From assembly GCA_965279195.1 (NCBI GenBank), contig CBDIHP010000023.1, positions 1 through 64,000 of the forward strand: a stretch of 64,000 nucleotides of DNA, in the 5' to 3' direction. Every line of letters starts with the position of its first letter. Within the stretch, counting starts at the first letter, position 1. Shown here piece after piece: positions 30,551-39,708 of this stretch. This stretch comes from CBDIHP01 sp965279195 (GTDB lineage: Bacteria > Planctomycetota > Planctomycetia > Isosphaerales > Isosphaeraceae). The translations under genes and the position numbers were made by a program. Under the pieces are notes generated by a model. The model had not been told where the DNA came from. It was given only the letters and a program-made list of their open reading frames with translations, and ran no database searches.

Positions 30551-31999
30551 ATGCTGCGAACGGGCGTCGGGCTGGCGTGGATTTACTGGCTGGCGTCGGC
30601 CTCGGTTCTGGTGTCGGTATCGGACGCGGCGGACCTCCGCGAGGAGGCGGCCTCCGCGCTCCGGAAGGCGACCGGCTACTACCGGGGCCGCGTGGCGTCG
30701 CACGGCGGGTACGTCTACCACTACACCCTCGACCTCTCCAGGCGCTGGGGGGAAGGGGAGGCGACGGCCGACCAGGTTTGGGTCCAGCCGCCGGGTACGC
30801 CCGCGGTGGGGGAGGCGTACCTCGACGCCTTCGATGCGACCGGCGACCGCTCCGACCTCGACGCCGCCCGCGAGGCCGCCGGGGCCCTGATCTTCGGCCA
30901 GCTCGCGACCGGCGGCTGGACCAACTCGATCGACTTCGCCCCCGACGGCCCGCGGCGCGCCCGCTACCGCGACGGCCGGGGCGATCCGAAGGGCAGGGCC
31001 AACTCGACCCTCGACGACGACATCACCACCGCCGCGCTCCGGTTCCTGATGCGTCTCGACCGGGCCCTGGGGTTCCGCGACCGGGCCGTGCACGAGTCGG
31101 CCGGGGTCGCCCTGGATGCCATGCTCCGGGCCCAGCTCGCCAACGGCGGGTTCCCGCAGGTCTGGTCCGGGCCCGTCTCCCGGATGAACCCGGACGCCCG
31201 GGCCTCGATCCCCGCGCAGGACTGGCGGGCCGGGGCCAGGGTCAAGGATTACTGGAACATGCCGACGCTCAACGACGGCGTCGCCGGGAACGTCGCACGG
31301 ACGCTCACCCTTGCGGCCCGGGTCTACCCCGAGGACCGCCGCCCCGGGCCGGCGCTGGCGAGGCTCGGCGACTTCCTCGTCCGCGCCCGATTGCCCGAAC
31401 CCCAGCCCGCCTGGGCCCAGCAGTACGACGCCGAACTCCGGCCGATCTGGGCCCGGAAGTTCGAACCCCCGGCCGTCACCTGCGGCGAGTCCCAGGACGC
31501 CATCTCCGCCCTGCTCCTGATCCACGAGACGTCCCGGGATCCGAGGCACCTGGTGCCGATCCCGGCGGCCCTGGCGTACCTGCGGAGGTCCCGCCTGCCC
31601 GACGGCCGGCTCCCCCGCTACCGCGAGCTGGGCACCGACCGGCCGCTCTACATGACCAGGCGAGGAGATGCTTACACGCCGACCTACGACGATCGCGACC
31701 TGCCCGCCCACTACGGCTGGAAGGTGGACTCGCGGGTGGACTCCCTGGGGCGGACCTACGAGGCCCGCGTCGCCGGACGACCCCCGGCGCCCGCGCGGCC
31801 GGACGACCCGGCGACGCTCGAGAAGGAGGTCGCCGCGATCCTCAAAGAGCTCGACGACCAGGGCCGCTGGATCAGCCCGCCGACCTCCGACCGGCTCCCC
31901 GGCCAGCCCGACCTGCCCCCCGGCCGGCCGTTCCTCTCGAGCGCGGTGTTCTGCAAGAACGTCGCCACGCTCGCCCGCTACCTGGCGGCCACCCGCTGA
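30551..31999 (+). CDS. Pectate lyase, polysaccharide lyase family 10-like
   Basis: A 482-residue secreted protein: leader MLRTGVGLAWIYWLASASVL, then an alpha-barrel. Family 10 motifs seen in order: GGWTNSIDF, STLDDDITTAALRFLMRLD (the TxDNxAT-like element), ANGGFPQVW, NMPTLNDGVAGNV (ITFND-like) and WAQQYDAELRPIWARKFEPP followed by ES. PL10 enzymes cleave polygalacturonate by beta-elimination with Ca2+. The DDD and NDG elements are conserved; the catalytic arginine cannot be placed by eye. An ATG at 30524 is an alternative start. It follows the ceramidase-like gene in the same direction. Confidence 0.85.
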   Translation: MLRTGVGLAWIYWLASASVLVSVSDAADLREEAASALRKATGYYRGRVASHGGYVYHYTLDLSRRWGEGEATADQVWVQPPGTPAVGEAYLDAFDATGDRSDLDAAREAAGALIFGQLATGGWTNSIDFAPDGPRRARYRDGRGDPKGRANSTLDDDITTAALRFLMRLDRALGFRDRAVHESAGVALDAMLRAQLANGGFPQVWSGPVSRMNPDARASIPAQDWRAGARVKDYWNMPTLNDGVAGNVARTLTLAARVYPEDRRPGPALARLGDFLVRARLPEPQPAWAQQYDAELRPIWARKFEPPAVTCGESQDAISALLLIHETSRDPRHLVPIPAALAYLRRSRLPDGRLPRYRELGTDRPLYMTRRGDAYTPTYDDRDLPAHYGWKVDSRVDSLGRTYEARVAGRPPAPARPDDPATLEKEVAAILKELDDQGRWISPPTSDRLPGQPDLPPGRPFLSSAVFCKNVATLARYLAATR

Positions 32000-32036
32000 G
32001 CCGGGCGGCCGTCCATCGGCCGGCGACCCGGCGCGC

Positions 32037-32070
32037 AAAAAAAAGCCCGGGCCCCACGAGGGCCCGGGCA
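32037..32070 (-). terminator. Intrinsic terminator for a minus-strand transcript
   Basis: On the minus strand the stem GCCCGGGCCC / GGGCCCGGGC with a five-base loop is followed directly by eight Ts. It is a textbook intrinsic terminator. No annotated gene on that strand would use it except the short reading at 32116-32268, so it is strong evidence for a minus-strand transcript in this gap. Confidence 0.85.
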
Positions 32071-32115
32071 CAGCCAGGGAGAACGACGCTTGCTCGTGAT
32101 TGCTTGCTAAGGTGT

Positions 32116-32268
32116 TCAGCTCATCACATCTCTGGTGTGCTTGAGCTTGATGCCTGTGAGGAAAAGCATGGCCCGTACCAATGCCCGAAACGTCCCCCGA
32201 CCAGTGCCCCAGAACACACAATAAATCCCTGTGACAAAACAACTTGCGATTTTGAAAATTTTTCCCAA
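32116..32268 (-). CDS. Candidate 50-residue basic hydrophobic protein
   Basis: A TTG start at 32268 with GGAGG seven bases upstream opens a 50-codon frame: MGKIFKIASCFVTGIYCVFW, GTGRGTFRALVRAMLFLTGI, KLKHTRDVMS. It would be a small basic protein with one or two hydrophobic stretches. A perfect terminator follows 46 bases after the stop. Codons are AT-rich (ATT, TTT, AAA), unlike surrounding genes. Start signal, terminator and frame agree, but no family is recognised and a non-coding RNA is the alternative. Confidence 0.45.
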   Translation of the reverse strand: MGKIFKIASCFVTGIYCVFWGTGRGTFRALVRAMLFLTGIKLKHTRDVMS

Positions 32269-32489
32269 ACCGGGGCCTCCGCGCGGAACACGGACGCACC
32301 ACCCCCGGCAGCCTGCCCGAGGTTTGGTCAAGGCCTGCTGCGCTTGCGGGCAGGGGCATTTCCGCGACCAGCCGCCCCATTCGCAAATCCTGTCGCCATC
32401 TGGTAAAACGGGAGGGCCAGAGCAAGACTGTCGGCCCGTATCGGCCCGGAATCCGGGTCGATCGGGCAACTTGGGAAAGGGACGTGGGG

Positions 32490-34163
32490 ATGAAGGTTTT
32501 CGTACTCGGGCTCGACGGCGCGACCTGGGATCTCCTCCGGCCGCTGGCCGAGGCCGGGCAGTTGCCGAACCTGGAACGCCTGCGGAACAAGGGGGCGTCG
32601 GGGGTCCTGGAGTCGATCTTCCCCCCCCTGAGCCCGGTCGCCTGGACCGGGGTCATGACCGGCAAGAACTCCGGCAAGCACGGCATCTTCGAGTTCCTCG
32701 AATACGGCCACGACCCCCTGAAGGGCCGGGTCAACTCGTCGCGCGCGATCCAGGCCGAACTGGTCTGGGAGATCGCCGGCCGCCACGGCAAGACCTCGGT
32801 CGCCGGCGCGGTGCCGATGAGCTACCCCAACCGCAAGGCCCCCGGGTTCTACCTCGGCGACTTCCTCAGCCCCCCCAACGCCCCCGACTTCGCCAGCGAC
32901 CCCGCCCTCTTCGCCGAGCTCCAGGCCGAGGTCGGGCCCTACCGCCCCTGGTCGACCGCCGTGCACGACGGCGGCAATGAGGCCAACGCCCTCAAGGAGC
33001 TGACCGACTACCTGGATCACCACCTCAAGGCCGTGAGGTTCCTCGCGAAGCGCTGCGAGTGGGACCTCTTCATGTACGACCTCATGGCCACCGACCGCAT
33101 CCAGCACGAGCTCTGGCACGCCTGGGATCCGGAACATATGGTCGCGAAAGGCCGCGACCTGTCGAGGGTCCGCGAGGGCTACATCGACTTCTGGAAGCTC
33201 CTCGACCGGGGCATCGGCGAGATCGAGGCTGTCCTCCCGCCCGACACCACCCTGCTCTTGATGTCCGACCACGGCTTCGGGCCGATCGAGTGGTACGTCA
33301 ACTTCAACGTCTGGCTGCTCGAACGGGGCGACCTGGCCTTGCAACACGGCTTCTACGTCAAGCAGAAGAAGTGGTTCTACGACCGAGGGGTGACCCCGGA
33401 GTGGTTCTACAACCTGATGGCGAAGTTCGGCATGGCCAACCAGCGGGTCAGCCGGTTCCAGGGGAAGCAGACCGGGCCCATCGAGCGGCTGGCCGAGTCA
33501 GCGTTCCTCTCGCGCAGGCACATCGACTGGTCGAAGACGAAGGCCTACGCCCAGGGCAATTTCGGCCAGATCTTCCTCAACATCCAGGGCCGCCAGCCGC
33601 AGGGATGCCTCAAGCCCGAGGACGTCCCCGCTTACAAGGCGGACCTCAAGGCGGGCCTCCTGGCCATCCCCCACCCGGTCACCGGCGAACCCCTCGTCGA
33701 GAAGATCTACGAGGCCGAGGAGCTTTATCACGGCCCGCATGCCCACCTGGCCCCCGACCTGACGGTCGTGCTGGCCGACTGGCGGTACCGGACGATCGGC
33801 CTCCACGACTTCACCACCAACAAGCTCGTCTCCCCGGCCTTCGGGCCCACCGGTGACCACCGAATGGAGGGCGTCCTGATCGCCTCCGGCCCCGGCATCC
33901 GACCCGGCTCGAAGCCCGAAGGTGCCACGCTCCTTGACATTGCGCCGACCGTCCTGCGCCTCCTGGGGATCCCGACCCCGTCCGACATGGACGGCCGGGT
34001 CCTCAACGAACTCCTCGAACCCTCCGCACTCGCCCCCCTGGGCGACTCCGCTACGACCCCCACCACCCCGACCTTCGGCCCCCCCTCGGGCGACGCGGAC
34101 GCCTACACCGAGGAAGAAGACGAGGCGATCCAGCAGCGCCTGGCGGACCTGGGGTATCTGTGA
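32490..34163 (+). CDS. Alkaline-phosphatase-superfamily phosphohydrolase
   Basis: A 557-residue protein starting MKVFVLGLDGATWDLLRPLA. The metal-binding aspartate D9 and the nucleophile region T12 are followed by SPVAWTGVMTGKNSGKHGIF (the TG-NPG-HG-F type motif). A central MYDLMATDRIQHELWHAWDP segment and LLLMSDHGFGP then give the second metal site, and PTGDHRMEGVL supplies the last histidine. This matches the type I phosphodiesterase/predicted phosphomutase group. The C-terminal 50 residues are low-complexity. The ATG at 32490 has AAGGG eight bases upstream; a GTG two codons earlier is possible. Substrate unknown. Confidence 0.88.
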   Translation: MKVFVLGLDGATWDLLRPLAEAGQLPNLERLRNKGASGVLESIFPPLSPVAWTGVMTGKNSGKHGIFEFLEYGHDPLKGRVNSSRAIQAELVWEIAGRHGKTSVAGAVPMSYPNRKAPGFYLGDFLSPPNAPDFASDPALFAELQAEVGPYRPWSTAVHDGGNEANALKELTDYLDHHLKAVRFLAKRCEWDLFMYDLMATDRIQHELWHAWDPEHMVAKGRDLSRVREGYIDFWKLLDRGIGEIEAVLPPDTTLLLMSDHGFGPIEWYVNFNVWLLERGDLALQHGFYVKQKKWFYDRGVTPEWFYNLMAKFGMANQRVSRFQGKQTGPIERLAESAFLSRRHIDWSKTKAYAQGNFGQIFLNIQGRQPQGCLKPEDVPAYKADLKAGLLAIPHPVTGEPLVEKIYEAEELYHGPHAHLAPDLTVVLADWRYRTIGLHDFTTNKLVSPAFGPTGDHRMEGVLIASGPGIRPGSKPEGATLLDIAPTVLRLLGIPTPSDMDGRVLNELLEPSALAPLGDSATTPTTPTFGPPSGDADAYTEEEDEAIQQRLADLGYL

Positions 34164-34225
34164 CCATCCACTCGGGCGGCCTGAAGTCGAATGCATCGGG
34201 CGAGAGCCGGGCACGGGGCGTGGGC

Positions 34226-34400
34226 GGAGCGCTGGGCGCGGGTCTCCCGACCCCGCCCCCACGATGTTCGAAGTGGACTACCGGACCGGGTCTCCAGACC
34301 CGTTCTGACTCGCCTGTCATCATGGGTCTGGAGACCAGGTTCGGTGGAACGGCGCGGCAAAGGTAAGGGCGGGGTCGGGAGAACCGCGCCCAGCGCTCCG
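34226..34400. repeat. Family B palindromic element, copy 3
   Basis: A 175-bp inverted repeat. Outer arms CGGAGCGCTGGGCGCGGGTC... at 34226 and its complement ending CGCGCCCAGCGCTCCG at 34400; inner hairpins CGGGTCTCCAGACCCG and GGTCTGGAGACC. It lies downstream of the phosphohydrolase stop. Confidence 0.85.
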
Positions 34401-34715
34401 AATCACGCCCGGCGCTCCGCCCACGCCGTCGCGGTTGGCCGAAGACGACCCGCCGCCCTCGCGGCTGGTGCTAACAGTTGTTCATCGCATCCGGTGATCG
34501 AAGCGATGCCTCCCGGGGACGACACGGCGGACAATCCCCAAAAATGCAGTCACCCCTTGAAGTGACCGGGCGTAAGGTTTAGCAAAGAGGGGCGAAATCC
34601 GGCCACGCGTACGATCGACGCCCCCCAGCCGCGAACCGCCTCGACGCCGAGGCCGACCATCCCAACCAACCTCGCGCGACGTCGCCCGGACCTGCGGGCG
34701 ACCAGGAGCCTCCCC
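34401..34715. other. Non-coding interval upstream of a small membrane gene
   Basis: About 315 bases with no credible reading frame. TTGAAG at 34557-34562, a 17-base spacer and TAGCAA at 34580-34585 are a weak promoter candidate for the following three-gene run. Confidence 0.3.
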
Positions 34716-35069
34716 TTGTTCCTCTCGATCGCGTCGTTTTACCTGTTCATGAAGGCGGCCTTCCTGTATTCGCTGGTGCGGACGCAGGTCAAGTATGATG
34801 TCATGCAGGACCGTTGGTTATTCCTGAGCGTCCTCTACACCGGCGGCGTCGCCTTCCTGAGCTACGCCTTCCTGTTCTCCTGGATCAATGCCAGCTGGCC
34901 GCCGTTCCAGCTGAACCTGGCGAAGATGGTCGGGGTGTCGCCGTTCGTGCTCTGGGTTGGCGAGACGTTCGCGCTGTCGGCGCTGTACTTCAAGCTGCTG
35001 TCGAAGGCGGACGACGCCATCTTCTTCTACATCCTCCTGCTCGCCGGCCTGGGGCTCGTCTGGTTCTGA
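34716..35069 (+). CDS. Small four-helix membrane protein
   Basis: A 117-residue protein from a TTG start with AGGAG about eight bases upstream. It has four hydrophobic segments (FLSIASFYLFMKAAFLYSLV; FLSVLYTGGVAFLSYAFLFS; VGVSPFVLWVGETFALSALY; IFFYILLLAGLGLVWF) and almost no soluble domain. I do not recognise a family. It precedes a zinc-ribbon membrane protein and a membrane kinase in the same direction, so it may belong to their unit. Confidence 0.65.
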   Translation: MFLSIASFYLFMKAAFLYSLVRTQVKYDVMQDRWLFLSVLYTGGVAFLSYAFLFSWINASWPPFQLNLAKMVGVSPFVLWVGETFALSALYFKLLSKADDAIFFYILLLAGLGLVWF

Positions 35070-35151
35070 GTCCGGCACGCGAGCGTTTGCGAATACAAGC
35101 CTGCTTTTAGCGAGTCCCGTCGGGACGGACGGGCCGGAGGTCGGAAATCCA

Positions 35152-36234
35152 ATGGGCATCATCTTCTTCTGCCAGAGCTGCGGGGCCCGGTTCGAGGTGT
35201 CGCCGGGCCAGGCGGGCAAGAAGGGCCGCTGCAAGCGTTGCGGCCAGAACATGCAGGTCCCCCGGGCCGAGCAGCTCGCCTCGATGACGGGCATGAACGC
35301 GGTGCCGCACGCGGGCGGCCCGGCCGCGGCGGGGCCCCTCGCCGCGGGCGCGGTGGCCGCCTCGATGCGGGGCGACTCCGGGCAGGCGCAGTCGATGTCC
35401 AACTGGCTCCGCGCCGCGGCCACGAGCGTCGGCCTGTCGCCGCTCACCGTCGACCACATGCCGGTCATCGGCCGCGAGTGGGCGAAGAAGATCGACGACG
35501 ACCTCGGCGACTCGAAGCCCTACATGGTCATGTCCGGATACGACCCCGGCGCCGCGCTCGCCCACGGCAGCGGCAAGCCTGCCGGGATCGTCACCCGCGT
35601 CTGGCGCCGCGAGACCGGCCAGGTCGCCAAGCTCCTCCGCAAGACCAATGAACTCGCGTACATGGTCTCGATCCCGTTCATCCTGATCCTCCTGTTCGGC
35701 ACCGTCACCAAGTCGCGCGGGACGGCCCTGTTCGCGGCGACGTTCGTGGTGCTGCTGTGCGCGATCCGGATCGTCTCCGGCGTGGCGAACCTGATGGTCG
35801 TGCCGCTCCGCGACGGCCTGAACTCGGGCAAGATGAAGAAGCCGTTCAAGCGGGTGGTCGAGCCGGTGGTGATGATCGCAGTGATCCTCGCTGGCTTCAC
35901 GTTCATCCCCTGGCTGCGGTCCGACCGCGCGGCGTCGGGCTCGCTGGCCGACCGGCTCAAGGCCGAGGCGGTCGAGCTCAAGGGCGAGATGAAGGGCGAG
36001 CTGCTCAAGCGGGCCGACGAGGCGTCGAAGATCGACGTCGAGAAGATCGGGACGAAGGTCCAGAGCACCCTCAAGGAACTCGGCACGCCGCCGGAAGGGC
36101 AGAAGGGCCAGGCCGCGCCGAAGGGCAAGGCCGGCGATCAGCCGAAGTCGCCCGAGGCCGCGATCCAGGGCATCCTGCAGGACGTCGGCAAGCGGGCCCG
36201 GCAGGCCGTCGAGGAATCGCAGAAGAACCCCTGA
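35152..36234 (+). CDS. Zinc-ribbon membrane protein
   Basis: A 360-residue protein. Residues 1-35 form a zinc ribbon: FFCQSCGARFEVSPGQAGKK then CKRCGQNMQVP (C-x2-C...C-x2-C, the MJ0042-like type frequent in planctomycetes). An Ala/Gly/Met-rich linker follows. Two or three membrane helices (MVSIPFILILLFGTV, ALFAATFVVLLCAI, VVMIAVILAGFTFIPWL) precede a lysine-rich helical tail. The ATG at 35152 starts the ribbon exactly; the upstream extension is a shadow of the preceding gene. No function is known; zinc ribbons of this kind often serve as interaction domains. Confidence 0.8.
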   Translation: MGIIFFCQSCGARFEVSPGQAGKKGRCKRCGQNMQVPRAEQLASMTGMNAVPHAGGPAAAGPLAAGAVAASMRGDSGQAQSMSNWLRAAATSVGLSPLTVDHMPVIGREWAKKIDDDLGDSKPYMVMSGYDPGAALAHGSGKPAGIVTRVWRRETGQVAKLLRKTNELAYMVSIPFILILLFGTVTKSRGTALFAATFVVLLCAIRIVSGVANLMVVPLRDGLNSGKMKKPFKRVVEPVVMIAVILAGFTFIPWLRSDRAASGSLADRLKAEAVELKGEMKGELLKRADEASKIDVEKIGTKVQSTLKELGTPPEGQKGQAAPKGKAGDQPKSPEAAIQGILQDVGKRARQAVEESQKNP

Positions 36235-36238
36235 GCCC

Positions 36239-36396
36239 GGAGTGCGGAAGCTCGCTTCCGCCCTGGGGCAGGGGAGCTTGCTCCCCGAAGCGACCGACCG
36301 ATCCACTCCCCTTTGCCTACCCTTGAGCCGCTCGCTGGCGAACCGGCGCGCGGAGCAAGCTCCGCGAGAACAGGCGGAAGCAAGCTTCCGCACTCC
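36239..36396. repeat. Family A palindromic element, copy 2
   Basis: A 158-bp element with outer arms GGAGTGCGGAAGCTCGCTTC... (36239-36261) and its complement (36374-36396) and inner hairpins GGGGAGCTTGCTCCCC and GCGCGGAGCAAGCTCCGCG. It begins five bases after the zinc-ribbon gene stop. Confidence 0.9.
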
Positions 36397-36417
36397 ATAG
36401 GATCCGCCGAGGTTTTC

Positions 36418-38091
36418 ATGTCTCAGATGCACGCCACTCCCGATGACGAGGTGATCGACCTCGAGCCGACGATGAGCCTGGAGCTGGAAGCGGTCTCCCA
36501 GCCGGGTCATGCCGGCATCGCGCTGGTGCAGGGGAGCATCGCCAGCCTCGGGCGCGAGACGGGCGACCTCAGGCGCTCCCGGATCGCCGCCGCCGCATTC
36601 CTGCTGATGCTCGTGTACCTCGCGCTCTTCATCTGGAACTTCAGCACGCTGGGATCGGGCATCCCGACGGTCTGGATCATCATGGCGACCCGGTTCCTGC
36701 TGGCCGGCAGCGTGCTCGGCCTGCTGTTGAGCCCGATCGGCAGCTCGGCGAGGTCCGTCCGCTTCCTCGAATTCGTGCTCTTCGGCGGCCTGACGATCCT
36801 GCTGGTGCTGTCGCAGTACAAGGTGAACGAGGTCCTGCTCGGGCGCGGCGACGTCCCCGGCGTGGTGGCCTTCGTGAAGAACGGGGTGATCCAGGCCATC
36901 CTCCTGATCATCCTCTTCGGGATGTTCGTGCCGAACCCGCCGAAGCTCGTGGCCTGGTCGGCCCTGGGCATGGCCCTGTCCCCCCTGATCGCGGCGACCA
37001 TGCTCAGCGAGGAGCCCGCCCTCGCCGACGCGATCGCCCGGTTCCGCTCGGTCGAGGCGACCGGGACGAACATCGTCTTCCTGCTGCTGGCCGCCGGCGT
37101 CTCGATCTTCGGCTCGATGGTCCTCAACGGCCTGCGGAGCGAGCTGCACGAGGCCAAGAAGTTCGGCCAGTACCGGCTCCTGAACCGCATCGGGGCCGGC
37201 GGCATGGGCGAGGTCTACCTCGCCGAGCACGCCCTGCTCAAGCGGCCCTGCGCCCTGAAGCTCATCAAGCCCGAGGCGGGTGCCGACCCGCTGGCCCTGG
37301 CGCGGTTCGAACGCGAGGTGCAGTCGTCGGCGCGGCTGGCGCACCACAACACGATCGAGATCTACGACTACGGCCACACCGACGACGGCACATTCTATTA
37401 TGTGATGGAGTACCTCCGGGGCCTCTCCCTCGCCGACCTCATCCAGCGCGAGGGATCGATCCCCCCGGGCCGCCTGATCTACCTGTTCCGGCAGGTCTGC
37501 GCCGGGCTGTCCGAGGCCCACATGCTGGGGCTGGTGCACCGCGACCTCAAGCCGGCGAATGTTTATATCGCGCGGCTCGGCGGCGAGACCGACGTGGCCA
37601 AGGTGCTCGACTTCGGCCTGGTGAAGATCACGCAAGGGCCCGAGGCGGTGGCGCTCACGGCCGAGATGCGGGTCAGCGGCACCCCGCTCTACATGGCCCC
37701 TGAGCAGGCCATGGCCGACCGCAGCCTCGACGCCCGGGCCGACGTCTACGCCCTCGGCGCGATGATGTACCACGCGGCCACCGGGCGCCCCCCGTTCGGC
37801 GGAGAGACGCCGTTCGCCGTGATGATGGCCCACGTCCGCGACGACCTCACGCCCCCCTCCGAGATCAAGCCCGAGATCCCCGCCGACCTCGAGGCCGTCA
37901 TCCTCAAGTGCCTGGCCAAGAAGCCCGCCGACCGCTACCAGAGCGTCCGCGACATCGGAGACGACCTCGCCGCCTGCGCCTGCGCCGCCGACTGGAACGC
38001 CCGCAAGGCCGACGAGTGGTGGTCGGGCAGCTTCTCCACCCCCGTCCTCGGCGACCCCGCTACCGGCCCGACCATGCAGCTCACCCCCTGA
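36418..38091 (+). CDS. Membrane Ser/Thr protein kinase, N-terminal membrane domain
   Basis: A 557-residue protein. About six hydrophobic helices (residues 57-236) precede a complete Hanks-type kinase. The glycine loop is GAGGMGEVY (259-267), the ATP lysine K281 (ALKLI), the catalytic loop HRDLKPANV (374-382) with D376 and K378, DFG at 398-400, and APEQ and a D-x-YALG-type helix follow. The usual planctomycete layout puts the membrane anchor after the kinase, so the N-terminal polytopic domain is less common and may sense a membrane signal. The ATG at 36418 is chosen because upstream sequence is palindromic element A. Confidence 0.92.
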   Translation: MSQMHATPDDEVIDLEPTMSLELEAVSQPGHAGIALVQGSIASLGRETGDLRRSRIAAAAFLLMLVYLALFIWNFSTLGSGIPTVWIIMATRFLLAGSVLGLLLSPIGSSARSVRFLEFVLFGGLTILLVLSQYKVNEVLLGRGDVPGVVAFVKNGVIQAILLIILFGMFVPNPPKLVAWSALGMALSPLIAATMLSEEPALADAIARFRSVEATGTNIVFLLLAAGVSIFGSMVLNGLRSELHEAKKFGQYRLLNRIGAGGMGEVYLAEHALLKRPCALKLIKPEAGADPLALARFEREVQSSARLAHHNTIEIYDYGHTDDGTFYYVMEYLRGLSLADLIQREGSIPPGRLIYLFRQVCAGLSEAHMLGLVHRDLKPANVYIARLGGETDVAKVLDFGLVKITQGPEAVALTAEMRVSGTPLYMAPEQAMADRSLDARADVYALGAMMYHAATGRPPFGGETPFAVMMAHVRDDLTPPSEIKPEIPADLEAVILKCLAKKPADRYQSVRDIGDDLAACACAADWNARKADEWWSGSFSTPVLGDPATGPTMQLTP

Positions 38092-38102
38092 ACTCGTCCA
38101 TA

Positions 38103-38226
38103 CGTCGGGTGTGGTGGCCGCGTCCTCGCGGCCTCCGCACCGACGAGGGTCGCCGGTGTCGGGACCGGACGCGCGGACCTCGCGAGAGGTGCGGAAGCGG
38201 GGAGGACGCGGCCACCACACCCGACG
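38103..38226. repeat. Palindromic GGGTGTGGTG element (family C), copy 2
   Basis: The arms CGTCGGGTGTGGTGGCCGCG... and their complement ending CCACCACACCCGACG frame 124 bp, with internal GAGG/CCTC inverted pieces. It shares the GGGTGTGGTG end with the element at 15752. It starts 12 bases after the kinase stop. Confidence 0.85.
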
Positions 38227-38605
38227 CGTTCGCCTTGGGGCGGAAAATCGCGGAAAGCCTCAGCGCCGGGGGTCCGGGCGGCCGATGTTAGGGGTGTCGG
38301 AGAGGGATCTCCGAGCTGGCCAGGGTGGGCCGGCGAGATCTTGCCAAGGTTCGTATCCAGGGACGGATCGGCGGCGGATCGACTGAGGGCCAGGGATGGC
38401 TCTCAACTGACAGATACGACACGGCACGCGATCGCAAGGCGTTGTCCCGTCGGGATTTCGCCCGCCTTCTCGGAGCCGATGTCCGGATCGGCCGTCTGCG
38501 TGGAAGGGCCCGGCTCGTTCGGCGAGCTGTCACCCCCTCCGCCGGGCGGCCGATTCCCATTTCGAAGCGTCGGGCTTCGAAAACGCGGGAACAAAGCCAA
38601 TTCGC
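38227..38605. other. Gap without recognisable gene
   Basis: About 380 bases between family C copy 2 and the 3' end of the minus-strand secreted-protein gene. Frames on both strands are arginine/serine-rich shadows. I see no RNA gene or terminator. Confidence 0.5.
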
Positions 38606-39070
38606 TCAGCGCGCCCCGAGCCCTATGATGAGCCGGGATCCGTTCCCCAACACCTTATCCACGAAGAAGATCTGATCCGGCGGCGTGACCACGATCGTGC
38701 GGTACTGCGAGACGCCCTGGAACGACAGGTCGAGCTGCATCTGCACCTTGCCGTTGAGGTCCAGGGGCGACAGGAGCTGGGCCTCGGTGGTGAACCCCTC
38801 GCCCAGGTCGCAGGGGACCGACTGCGATGCGGTGATGCGACGGCTCTCCAGCTTGATCAGCTTGAACGAGTGGTTCGGCAGCAACTTCTGGAGCTGGGCC
38901 GAGATCGGCTTGAGCTTGGGGTCGACCACGCCGCCCCCCGGCGTCGCCAGGACGCCGAAGATCGTCACCTGACGCCCCGGGATCGTCACCTGAGCCCGAG
39001 CGGGCACGACTCCGCCGAGGGCGGACAGCAACAGGGCCAGGGCGACCGTACCGAACGTCTTGCGAGTCAT
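38606..39070 (-). CDS. Secreted hypothetical protein of the sigma operon
   Basis: A 154-residue protein with a clear signal peptide: MTRKTFGTVALALLLSALGG then VVPARAQV, an A-x-A-type cleavage site. The mature part is a strand-rich single domain (QVTIFGVLATPGGGVVDPKL, IIVVTPPDQIFFVDKVL-like ending). I know no family. It is the third gene of a sigma/anti-sigma operon and starts six bases after the anti-sigma stop, so it is probably the exported output or signal of that pair. Confidence 0.8.
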   Translation of the reverse strand: MTRKTFGTVALALLLSALGGVVPARAQVTIPGRQVTIFGVLATPGGGVVDPKLKPISAQLQKLLPNHSFKLIKLESRRITASQSVPCDLGEGFTTEAQLLSPLDLNGKVQMQLDLSFQGVSQYRTIVVTPPDQIFFVDKVLGNGSRLIIGLGAR

Positions 39071-39075
39071 GGGGT

Positions 39076-39708
39076 TCAGTTCGCCGCCATCGCCTCGAAG
39101 GCATTCAACGCGTCGTGGTGGTTGCCCGCCGCCAGCTCGGCCACCGGCGAGATCGGATCCGACTCCGAGACCGCGCCCGGGGCCTCGATCTCGACTACAT
39201 TCACCGCGCCGCCGTCCTCCAGGCGGACCACCACCGTCTGCTCCACGTCCACCGTCACCACCGAGATCGGCCTGGTCGTCGCGGCAACCTGGGTCACCTG
39301 GGGCGAGCGAAGGAGCCCGCTCAGGACCGAGACCAGGAGCACGGCGGCGGCCGCCGAGGGGACAGCGAGCAAACGGGGCGCCCAGCCGAACCGGCCGGAC
39401 GCGCGGCCGGCGGACATCGGGACCGTGTAGGTCTCCGAGACCCGCCGGCGGGAGGCCGAGGGCAGGGGGGCGACCGCGTCCGCCGCCATCAGTGCCCGAC
39501 TCCAGAGGCCGTCGAAGGCCAGGGGAGATGGTTCAACCGGACGGGTTGCGTCCCAGGCGCGGTCGAGGCGATCCAGGCCGGCGGCGAAGTTCGAGCAGGT
39601 GGGGCAAGTTTCAAGGTGCGCGGCGAGGTCGGCGGCCAACCCGGAGGGGCTGGGGACGGCCAGTTCGTGCTGGCAGGTTTCGCAGGTCGTTTTCGAGCGG
39701 TTGGCCAT
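39076..39708 (-). CDS. Anti-sigma factor with N-terminal zinc-finger domain
   Basis: A 210-residue protein starting MANRSKTTCETCQHELAVPS. Its zf-HC2-like N-terminus has H-x3-C-x2-C (HLETCPTCSNF), the zinc-binding anti-sigma motif. A membrane helix (LLAVPSAAAAVLLVSVLSGL) separates it from a short extracytoplasmic domain (TRPISVVTVDVEQTVVVRLE). It lies directly downstream of the ECF sigma gene on the minus strand and most likely binds and holds that sigma factor. The ATG at 39708 is used because upstream residues are not domain-like. Confidence 0.85.
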   Translation of the reverse strand: MANRSKTTCETCQHELAVPSPSGLAADLAAHLETCPTCSNFAAGLDRLDRAWDATRPVEPSPLAFDGLWSRALMAADAVAPLPSASRRRVSETYTVPMSAGRASGRFGWAPRLLAVPSAAAAVLLVSVLSGLLRSPQVTQVAATTRPISVVTVDVEQTVVVRLEDGGAVNVVEIEAPGAVSESDPISPVAELAAGNHHDALNAFEAMAAN

